Assembly: GCA_008015855.1 (NCBI GenBank)
Contig: SSGK01000055.1
Location: 1-23,484, forward strand
DNA: 23,484 nucleotides
Reading direction: 5' to 3'
Source of the DNA: Candidatus Altimarinota bacterium
GTDB taxonomy: Bacteria > Patescibacteriota > Gracilibacteria > BD1-5 > UBA2023
This document shows positions 17,159 to 23,484 of the stretch, one piece after another (position 1 is the stretch's first letter; each line of letters opens with the position of its first letter). The notes under the pieces were generated by a model. It was not told where the DNA came from. It saw only the letters and a program-made list of their open reading frames with translations, and did not search any database. The translations under genes were made by a program, and so were the position numbers.

Positions 17159-18385
17159 ATGTTCTATCGTAAAAAACTTGCCGAACGCTTTCAAAGAGAA
17201 TGTCTCCAATCAGAAGCAAATATCATTCATATGAGTGGACTTCCCCATTCTGGAAAGAGCAGCTTTGCAAAATCCTTGATTGAAAATGGAATACTTGAAA
17301 GTACTACGACAAAATTCATTGAAATCAATGATAGTGTTGTCGGAGAAATCGATACACCAAAGGGGTTTAATATCTTTATCTCAAACATACGAGAATTTAC
17401 GAGTGGAAAATTCTCAATCGTATTTGATAACGGGGAATATATTCCTGGTATTTTTGATATCATTGAAAATTATATCGATAGTACTGGCGATAATGACACT
17501 CGATTTATCGTTCTAAGTTCTCTCCCTGAAACAGAGACAATACTCTCTATGGAGAAAATCACATTTCGTGTTCTCCCCTTTTCATTTAAGGAATTCATGG
17601 AGAATCGAGGAAAGAGTGTTGAGCTCATCGCCCTTAAGAATAATCCAAAAGTCATTCCGAGCTTTCTCCCACTTCTGGAAGAATATATGAGTATCGGTGG
17701 ATATCCGGAAGTTGTTGAAGCGAGTAATGAAAACCGAGAAGGCATTATTATGAGAATCTTTGAAGATACTAAGAATGATATTCTCGCAAAAGTAAAAACC
17801 CGCGACCATGCTGTGTTTCTAAAATTTATACAGGTTCTTGCTACTCAAACATGAGAACTTCTCAAAATTGATAAACTCTCACAGATTACTGATGTACCCC
17901 GAAGAACGATTGATCGCTTTGTAGAAATACTGGAATCATCTGGAATTATTATCACTATTGATCCATTTGTTCGAAATAAAGAAAAGGAGACTTCCATTCA
18001 TAAGAAATTCTATTTTTCAGACCTCAGTTTCTTACGTGCTATTCTTGGGCCATATGCGCTTCATAGTACGGATCGAGCTCGTGTTTATGAAAACTTTATA
18101 TTTCTCGAACTCTATCGAAATCTCTATCCTGTCCATACCATCTACTTCTATAGAAAAAAATCACAAGCATCCATTAGCTTTATTCTCGAACATAATGGAA
18201 ATGGAGCACTCACTCCTATTGACGTAAGCGAACGATCGAGTGATGCTACCCCTCAGGCATTTCTCTCATTTGAAGCTGACTATGGCGCTGAAGTGAATCG
18301 CTATATTGTCTTTAATGGAAGCAAGCTTACCGAAAAAGAACTCGGAGAAAAGAAGATATATATCCTTCCGTATATTGCGGTATAA
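17159..18385 (+). CDS. AAA ATPase, DUF4143-type (AAA_14)
   Basis: The protein has 408 residues. The P-loop GLPHSGKSS is at 27-35. A Walker-B-like strand IVFDNGEY replaces the usual LDEIQ. LPFSFKEFMENRG and the GGYPEVVEAS segment are hallmarks of the AAA_14/DUF4143 ATPases. A winged-helix-like part follows (KIDKLSQITDVPRRTIDRFV) and then the nuclease-fold-like DUF4143 end. One TGA, at 17852, separates the two halves under the standard code. The group is widespread in bacteria and archaea and its role is not settled; some are linked to DNA or defence. It is transcribed alone, with its own promoter and terminator. Confidence 0.85.
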
Positions 18386-18412
18386 AAAAATCCTCGGTTA
18401 CGAGGATTTTTT
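18385..18412 (+). terminator. Terminator of the ATPase gene
   Basis: AAAAAATCCTCG, loop GTTA, CGAGGATTTTTT: a 12-bp perfect stem beginning at the TAA stop and ending in a T run. It can act in both directions. Confidence 0.88.
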
Positions 18413-18469
18413 CTTTACAAAGTTGAAAGCATATGTACACTTCGATTGTCTATATTTTTCAGGATATTT

Positions 18470-19660
18470 ATGCATCTTGTTATACTTGCTGCGGGAGAAT
18501 GATCTCGACTCCGCCCACTCACGAATACTGTGCCAAAACCACTCACAAAACTCTGTGGAAAAACAATTCTCGAACATAATCTTGAATCCGTGTATGACGT
18601 GATTGATGAAATATACATTGTTGTCCGATACAAGAGACATATCATCGAACAATATTTTTGAGATAACTATCGCGGAAAAAAGATTCACTACATCGAGCAG
18701 ATTGAAAAAAATGGAACGGGAGCAGCGATTCTTTCTCTTAATAATGTTATAAATGGGCCTTTTGTTGTCATCTCTTGAGATGATCTCTATGAGAAGTTCG
18801 ATCTCCTGAAACTCTTCCAAACAGAGACATATACCGCTCTCTATCGATCCGTTGATAAGCCAGAAAATTTTGGGATATTTGTAACGAATGACGATGGAAA
18901 AGTGGTTCGACTCGTAGAAAAGCCAAAAAATCCTTCCCTTGGGAACAAAGCAAATATCGGAGTATATCGTTTTGATAGTGAAATATTCAAAGAACTCACA
19001 ACTATTCCCTATTCCCCACGTGGAGAATTGGAAATAACCGATTTAATTGATCGATACATTGTTCGTGGAAATTTCCAAGTAATTAAAGCGGAATGACAAT
19101 GGATTACCATAGGATATCCGTGGGATCTTTTGAAGTATAATGAACAAGTTCTTCCTCAGATGAAAGAATCAAATATTGAATGAGAAATCGAGGAAAATGT
19201 AACGATTCGATGAGTCCTTCATCTCTGAAAATGATCCGTTATAAAAGCGGGATCTTATATCGAATGAAATGTTTGGGTAGGAGAAAATGTTACCATCGGT
19301 CCAAATGCCTATGTGCGTGGAAATACGAGTATCGGAAAGGACTCAAAAGTTGGATCATTCGTAGAGCTTAAAAATTCATATATCTGAGAGCATACCTTTG
19401 TTCCACATCTTTCGTACGTGGGTGACTCAGTTATCGGAAATAACTCAAATCTCTGAGCCGGTGTAAAAATAGCAAATCTCCGACATGATGGGGAAAATGT
19501 GCAATGCGTGATTAAAGAAGAATTTGTTGATTCAGGACGCAAAAAACTCGGTGCTATCATCGGTGATAATGTAAAACTCTGAATCGATACTCTTATCTAT
19601 CCAGGACGAATTCTTGATACGGGAAAAACGAGTCTCCCTGGCGAAGTTATTATTAAGTAA
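18470..19660 (+). CDS. Sugar-1-phosphate nucleotidylyltransferase with hexapeptide domain (GlmU-like)
   Basis: The protein has two domains in 396 residues. The N-terminal nucleotidyltransferase (about 1-225) starts LVILAAGEGSRLRPLT with VPKPLTKLCGKTILEH; VVISGDDLYE carries the metal-binding Asp and LVEKPKNP binds the sugar. A left-handed beta-helix follows (about 235-396) with repeats such as VTIGPNAYV and NLGAGVKIANLRHDG. The ending RKKLGAIIGDNVKLGIDTL resembles the archaeal bifunctional GlmU-like enzymes that make UDP-GlcNAc. Which sugar it uses is inferred only. Twelve TGA glycines, clustered in the beta-helix turns. A possible promoter TTTACA-16-TACACT lies at 18414-18441. The weak AGGA 8 bases before ATG is the nearest thing to a Shine-Dalgarno in the window. 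Confidence 0.88.
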
Positions 19661-19671
19661 TCTTCTTCATT

Positions 19672-20640
19672 ATGAAGCCGGCAAAAAAAATACGCCCCCT
19701 TCATCTCGCGCTATTTATATTCTCGCTCTTTCCTATCGGTATAGCAGCGCTATTTTTCTATCGAACATACGAGGTATTTGTCTGGAAAGAGCCACTCAAT
19801 CTTCCAACTCCTCCGAAAGAAAAACAGATTCCTAGTATTCCAGAAAAGAAACCATGTGTCATGGGTGGAAAGGTTTATACCATGATGTATCATTATGTTC
19901 GAGAACCGGATCCAAGAGATTCAAAAGTTGTTGCGAATCTTTCAGTACCCGTAGAACATTTTCGTAGACAGATGAAGATGGCGCGAGAGCTTGCAGATAA
20001 ATGAACCATTGCCCTTGCCTCACTCAAAGATCTCGAAGACATGAAGACAAATAAATGCTATACCCATAAAAATATATTCATCTTTACGGCGGATGATGGC
20101 TGGTCGGACTCCTATGATGTACTTGCGCCAATAGCAAATGAATATAAGATTCCTTTTGCATTTAGTATTATTTCCTGAAGACTAGATGTTCCTGGTTTTA
20201 TAACAACGAGTGAGCTTCGTGAACTCGTAAAGAATCCCCTCTTTACCATTACTGCCCATTCATTAAACCACTTTGATCAGAGCAAGCTCTCGCCAGAACA
20301 AGAAGAAGATGAAATGTGTCTCTCAAAGAAAACCTTGGAATCCCTCATCGGAAAACCAATTAATACGTTCATTTATCCAGCATGACGTATGTCAGAAGCC
20401 TCCTGAAGAATCGCAAAAAAATGTGGCTATACTTTTGCATTTAGCACCAATTTCTGAACCAGCTATGAAAAAAGTACCGATTTTTACCATATTAATCGAT
20501 ACCGAATCAACAACGATACTCTCGAAACTCACTTCGAATACCTCATCAGTCTCTCAAAGAAAATGCAAGTAAGTACTGGAACTATTCTTACAGAGACAGG
20601 AGAGATTGACTGGAATAACTACTTAAAAAATCAAAAATAA
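19672..20640 (+). CDS. Membrane-anchored polysaccharide deacetylase
   Basis: The NodB-type deacetylase removes acetyl groups from envelope or extracellular polysaccharide. It has 322 residues with one N-terminal membrane helix (about 11-30), then a Pro-rich linker (LPTPPKEKQIPSIPEKKP) that places the domain outside. The catalytic motif 1 is TADDGWSD (family TFDDG), motif 2 is HSLNH with both metal-binding His, and motif 3 is FIYPAGRMSE. Five TGA are Gly, one in YPAGR. It starts 11 bases after the nucleotidyltransferase gene and ends 2 bases before the Nudix gene, so the three form an operon. Confidence 0.9.
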
Positions 20641-20642
20641 TT

Positions 20643-21104
20643 ATGCGAAATTGTACCCTCATCTTCCTCTTTGATACAGAAGGAAAAATACTTCTTGGAA
20701 TGAAAAAACGATGATTCTGAGAAGGAAAATGGAATGGATTCGGTGGAAAAATCGATGCAAATGAGACGATTATCGCCTGAGCTCGAAGAGAACTCGAGGA
20801 AGAGTCATGAATTCAATTACCCGAAGAAGCCCTCACTCATCATGGAAAAATTCATTTCATCTTCGAATGAAAACCTGAATGGGAACAAGATGTACATATT
20901 TTCTCACACAGAGGATATTCTGGAGTGGATCCGATTGAAACGGAAGAAATGAAGCCCGAATGGTTTCAAGAAGAAGATATTCCCTACGCATCAATGTGGG
21001 AAGATGATCCGTATTGGCTCCCTCGTATGATACAATGAGAACAAATCCAATCCGAAGCTATCTTTGATATCGATGGAAAACTCTCCATCTGGAAGGATCT
21101 ATAG
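20643..21104 (+). CDS. MTH1/NUDT1-like 8-oxo-dGTP-type Nudix hydrolase
   Basis: The enzyme probably removes oxidised purine nucleotides from the pool. The 153 residues follow human MTH1 very closely in motif order: LLGMKKRGFGEGKWNGFGGK, Nudix box G35-x5-E41-x7-R49-E50-L51-x-E53-E54-x-G56, then the base-recognition stretch MWEDDPYW, where W119, D121 and D122 stand at the places of MTH1 W117, D119 and D120. Asn31 matches MTH1 Asn33. The two glycines of RGFG are both TGA, and six TGA in all are used. The stop TAG lies in CTATAG, shared with the convergent barstar gene. Confidence 0.93.
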
Positions 21105-21344
21105 CTTTTCAACCCGATAGTTACATTCCTGAAAAATATCCATAATAGCCTCTTCAAAATCTTTGTTGAGGCTATTATTGTATTGATTCCATTCTATAAT
21201 TCCTCATTCTGTTTCTGACAAGATATCATAGAGTGCATCGAGATTATTTCAGAAATAGAGAGGTACTAGAAATGCGTCTCAAAAAACTCGAAAAAAAGAG
21301 TCTCTATCAGAAATAGCACTTCCATCTAATATGATTGTTTGCAT
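21099..21344 (-). CDS. Barstar-family ribonuclease inhibitor
   Basis: Barstar binds and blocks the RNase barnase. The 81 residues carry the core motif VPLYFGNNLDALYDIL, aligned to barstar LPEYYGENLDALWDCL. The barnase-contact residues D35, D39 and E76 correspond to D36, D40 and E73; W38 is Tyr39. G32, the invariant Gly of the motif, is encoded by TGA. The frame would be cut in three by standard stops. It starts one base after the DUF2202-like gene ends (TAG-T-ATG). No barnase-type RNase gene is in the window. Many bacteria carry barstar-like proteins without a known partner, so the target is open. Confidence 0.88.
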
Positions 21345-21345
21345 A

Positions 21346-21999
21346 CTAATGAGAACATTCAGTAAAGGCGCCAAGAAATCTATTCTGAGAAAGTTCCATA
21401 ATCTCCGTGAGAACCTGTTTTATATCAGGATAATCCTGAATTACTGGAAGCATATCCCGTTCATAAAGAGAATATCGTCTCATTTCAAGTTCCATTCACT
21501 GTTTACAGAGTTGCTTTGAGTAGAGATTCTGATCGAGTGAACCCGTTGCTTGTTTTGGGAGGATAATCCCAGTTCCTGTTACTGATTTTGTAGGAATATC
21601 AAGTCCGTATTTATCAAACAATGAAAGCAATCGTTCTATAAAAATACGCTCTTCTCTCACAATCATAGGAAATGGTCTCTGAAGAGGAAACTCCGAAACA
21701 TACTTATTATACGCGTTTACAATGAGTTGTTCGTTTGTATAGATATCTTCTAAAACAGTAATAATCTCTTCGGGTATAATAGTAATCGGATATTCGAGTC
21801 ATTTTACCGAGAGACACGAGGAGGCGATACACTCTTCTTTTGTAATAACGGGTGGTTTCGCTGCAAGTTCTTGTTCGTGAAGCTTTTTTTGATGTTGTTC
21901 ATATTGATACTGATATACTCCATATCCAATTCCTCCAAGAGCCATGAGGAGGAAAAAGAGAGAAATATTGCGTATCCAATTATTTCGAGAATAGTACAT
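21346..21999 (-). CDS. Membrane-anchored DUF2202-like (ferritin-like) protein
   Basis: The 217 residues have one N-terminal membrane helix (about 9-30), a Lys/Gln-rich linker, then a helical domain outside the membrane. The order VLEDIYTNEQLIVNAYNKYV, IVREERIFIERLLSLFDKYG, QGMELEMRRYSLYERDM and NRFLGAFTE follows the four-helix DUF2202 pattern of ferritin-like proteins. Glu residues at helix centres could bind metal, but the usual E-x2-H pairs are not all visible. Two TGA are Gly, the stop is TAG. Two Cys pairs (ECIASSC; LCKQ and ECSH) are unusual. The middle gene of a three-gene cassette. Family call moderate. Confidence 0.6.
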
Positions 22000-22002
22000 A
22001 TA

Positions 22003-22413
22003 TTATTTTACAATATCAACTCATTGACCTCCTACCTTTGTGGCAATCATATCAATAATCATTCCATAGAGCATTCCAGCGAAACATGTGAGAAAGAATA
22101 TCTCCCATGCTCCGTATTCACCTGGTGTAATCATTCCCCCAGTTGCAAGTGGGAGAGATGCAAAAATCCCAACACATCCTCCTCGAAAGAGTGGATGAAT
22201 ACGAAATCCGAAAATCGGATGACGAACATAAGCACCAGCAAGTCATACCATCATACCGAGTACCATTCGATCCGTTACGATTGTCCACATAAGTGGTGTC
22301 CACCAGAAATCCCCAGAAACCCCTCCTGAAGCGAGGTAGGAACAAAGAAATCCAAAAACTATACCGAGCGGAACAGCGACAAGAAATCGCTTACGTGAAT
22401 GAAGTGCTGACAT
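22003..22413 (-). CDS. Small integral membrane protein, unknown
   Basis: The 136 residues have about four hydrophobic segments (FLVAVPLGIVFGFLCSYLA; TDRMVLGMMVGLAGAYV; GCVGIFASLPLATGGMI; IFFLTCFAGMLYGMIID). Loops carry HPIFGFRIHP. I recognise no family with certainty. Two TGA are Gly. It heads the unit with the DUF2202-like and barstar genes, with a gap of 3 bases to the next. T at -1. Confidence 0.75.
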
Positions 22414-22442
22414 AGAAAGAAAGATAAAAAAATATCTTCAAA

Positions 22443-22470
22443 AGAGTAATGATTCTCTCGAAAAAATCAA
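22443..22470 (-). promoter_or_regulatory. Putative promoter of the membrane protein-DUF2202-barstar unit
   Basis: On the minus strand, -35 TTGATT (22465-22470) and -10 TACTCT (22443-22448), spacer 16. The -10 is weak. Confidence 0.35.
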
Positions 22471-22519
22471 AGGAAAAACTCTGACTAAGATATGAGAATA
22501 AAAGACTCTTATCTTTCAT

Positions 22520-22546
22520 TTGCATTTTCATAATTTCCTATATAAT
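22520..22546 (+). promoter_or_regulatory. Putative rplA promoter
   Basis: -35 TTGCAT (22520-22525) and perfect -10 TATAAT (22541-22546), spacer 15. It implies a leader of about 150 bases, the longest in the window. Confidence 0.55.
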
Positions 22547-22630
22547 TATGGTCGTCCAAAAAGGATATTCTTTCTTCGAATAAATAAAAGACCTGGTCCG
22601 TCGAGCTTTAAGAAGAAAGTATATTCGCCT

Positions 22631-22678
22631 AAATGGGAGATGCATCTCAATCGAGAGATTGTGTCGATTGGACCATTT
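22631..22678 (+). promoter_or_regulatory. Three-way-junction leader before rplA
   Basis: The outer stem AAATGG (22631-22636) with CCATTT (22673-22678) closes two arms: GAGATGCATCTC (22637-22648) and AATCG (22649-22653) with CGATT (22665-22669). It ends 24 bases before the rplA ATG. L1 represses its own message in many bacteria by binding an RNA that mimics its rRNA site, so autoregulation is a reasonable inference. Confidence 0.4.
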
Positions 22679-22702
22679 TATTTCAATAACCTGCTCTTCA
22701 AT

Positions 22703-23398
22703 ATGAAAAAGCACGGAAAAAAGTATAATCAGGCTGTATCACTCGTAGAAGCTGATCGCCAATATACACTCGTAGAAGCAGTTGATCTCCTCGAGAGAAC
22801 AAATACTGTAAAGTTCGATCCTACTATCGAAGTTCATTTTAACCTTAACATCGATCCACGTCAGGCTGATCAAATGGTTCGTGCTACTATTACCCTTCCA
22901 AACGGAACTGGTAAGACAAAGAAGATTGGTGCATTCACTGATCTTGGTAACGAAAAAGAACTCCTAGCCGCTGGTGTTGTTGTTGCGGGTGGTGATGACC
23001 TTATTGATCTCGTTCTTCAAGGAAAGATTGAGTTCGATATTGCTATCGCAACTCCTGGAATGATGAAAAAGATGGGTAAGGTTGCAAAGGTTCTCGGTCC
23101 AAAAGGTCTCATGCCAAATCCAAAGGCTGGTACTGTTGGAGAAGATCTTCTTGCAATTGCTAACGAAATCAACAAGGGGCGTTTTGAATTTAAGAATGAC
23201 AAACAAGGAAATGTTCACTCTATCGTAGGGAAACTTTCATTTGGTTCTGACAAACTTAAAGAAAACATTGCTTACTTTGTAAATACACTTAAGGCTTCTC
23301 GCCCTTCTGGTCTCAAGGGTGGTGCATCATTTATTGATAGTGTTTACCTTTGTAATGCTATGGGTCCTGGAATTCGTCTTGATATGAATTCACTCTAA
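22703..23398 (+). CDS. rplA: 50S ribosomal protein uL1
   Basis: L1 forms the mobile L1 stalk of the large subunit. The 231 residues match the usual length. Family signatures are NLNIDPRQADQMVRATITLPNGTGK-type N-terminal strands, KVLGPKGLMPNPKAGTV and SRPSGLKGGASFIDSVYL near the end. The frame is open 183 bases upstream, but ATG 22703 is chosen: it gives the standard L1 start MKKHGKKYNQA, has T at -1, and the upstream part reads as unlike any L1. All 24 glycines use GGN codons, none TGA. rplK, its usual partner, is not upstream. Confidence 0.97.
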   Translation: MKKHGKKYNQAVSLVEADRQYTLVEAVDLLERTNTVKFDPTIEVHFNLNIDPRQADQMVRATITLPNGTGKTKKIGAFTDLGNEKELLAAGVVVAGGDDLIDLVLQGKIEFDIAIATPGMMKKMGKVAKVLGPKGLMPNPKAGTVGEDLLAIANEINKGRFEFKNDKQGNVHSIVGKLSFGSDKLKENIAYFVNTLKASRPSGLKGGASFIDSVYLCNAMGPGIRLDMNSL

Positions 23399-23409
23399 AG
23401 AAATTATTC

Positions 23410-23445
23410 AAAAATCCCTTTTCAGAAATGAAAAGGGATTTTTTT
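23410..23445 (+). terminator. Terminator of rplA
   Basis: AAAAATCCCTTTTC, 6-base loop, GAAAAGGGATTTTT, with a T run to 23445. Confidence 0.9.
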
Positions 23446-23446
23446 A

Positions 23447-23484
23447 ATGGCATACATCAATTCATATAAAATCACCGTGATTAA
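23447..23484 (+). CDS. Possible start of a further gene, cut by the window
   Basis: ATG at 23447 opens a frame MAYINSYKITVI that reaches the window end. It directly follows the rplA terminator with no room for a promoter and has A, not T, at -1, so it may be chance. Confidence 0.15.
   Translation, partial: MAYINSYKITVI

Noticed and set aside
18398..18820. 140-codon minus-strand open frame
   Set aside because: It is antisense to the nucleotidyltransferase gene and its terminator; the plus-strand frame carries clear family motifs.
22520..22702. N-terminal extension of rplA by 61 codons
   Set aside because: L1 normally begins at MKKHGKKY; the extension does not resemble L1, overlaps the promoter and the structured leader.
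1..23484. UGA read as tryptophan (code 4) instead of glycine
   Set aside because: TGA falls on conserved Gly positions (Nudix EETG, RNase HI TDGGSRGNPG, PGI GGSNLG, AtpA RVGGS), and Trp is encoded normally by TGG at expected sites.
1..23484. tRNA, rRNA, CRISPR or insertion sequence
   Set aside because: No cloverleaf with conserved T-loop, no rRNA stretch, no regularly spaced repeats and no transposase motif were found; the gaps are short and filled by promoters and terminators.

Overview
The window comes from a bacterium that reads UGA as glycine (NCBI genetic code 25). With standard stops almost every gene looks broken at TGA. With TGA read as Gly, 27 intact genes appear, and the TGA codons fall on conserved glycines: RNase HI TDGGSRGNPG, glucose-6-phosphate isomerase GGSNLG, Nudix EETGL, AtpA SRVGGSAQ, AtpB NIFAG. 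Real stops are TAA or TAG only. This code is known from the CPR/Patescibacteria lineages Absconditabacteria (SR1) and Gracilibacteria (BD1-5/GN02). The window cannot decide between them. Coding is dense, AT-rich and lacks Shine-Dalgarno sequences.

Layout. 1-620 (-): CDP-alcohol phosphatidyltransferase, cut by the window edge. 699-2583 (-): atpD-atpC. 2774-5509 (+): an unrecognised 911-residue protein. 5506-7482 (-): a four-gene unit of SixA-like phosphatase, exported DsbA-like thioredoxin-fold protein, unknown 117-residue protein and RNase HI. 7640-12207 (-): atpB-E-F-H-A-G. 12365-13651 (+): pgi. 13679-14596 (-): a Nudix hydrolase and a degenerate metallo-beta-lactamase-fold protein. 14740-16911 (+): dnaN-pheS. 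17159-18385 (+): AAA/DUF4143-type ATPase. 18470-21104 (+): sugar-nucleotidyltransferase/hexapeptide protein, polysaccharide deacetylase and MTH1-like Nudix hydrolase. 21099-22413 (-): small membrane protein, membrane-anchored DUF2202-like protein and barstar-family protein. 22703-23398 (+): rplA. No RNA gene, CRISPR array or insertion sequence was seen, and no gene-free stretch exceeds 300 bases.

Working together. The eight F1Fo ATP synthase subunits are all present but in two transcription units about 5 kb apart, each with its own promoter, so subunit balance must be set across two units. The remaining genes cover glycolysis entry (pgi), replication (dnaN), translation (pheS, rplA), phospholipid and envelope carbohydrate chemistry, nucleotide-pool cleaning and a barstar-type inhibitor cassette.

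Most notable non-gene signals: a T directly before the ATG in 25 of 27 genes with no Shine-Dalgarno, an inverted repeat GCAAG-N7/9-CTTGC shared by the atpB and sixA promoters, convergent gene pairs that share palindromic stop codons, and a three-way-junction leader before rplA.
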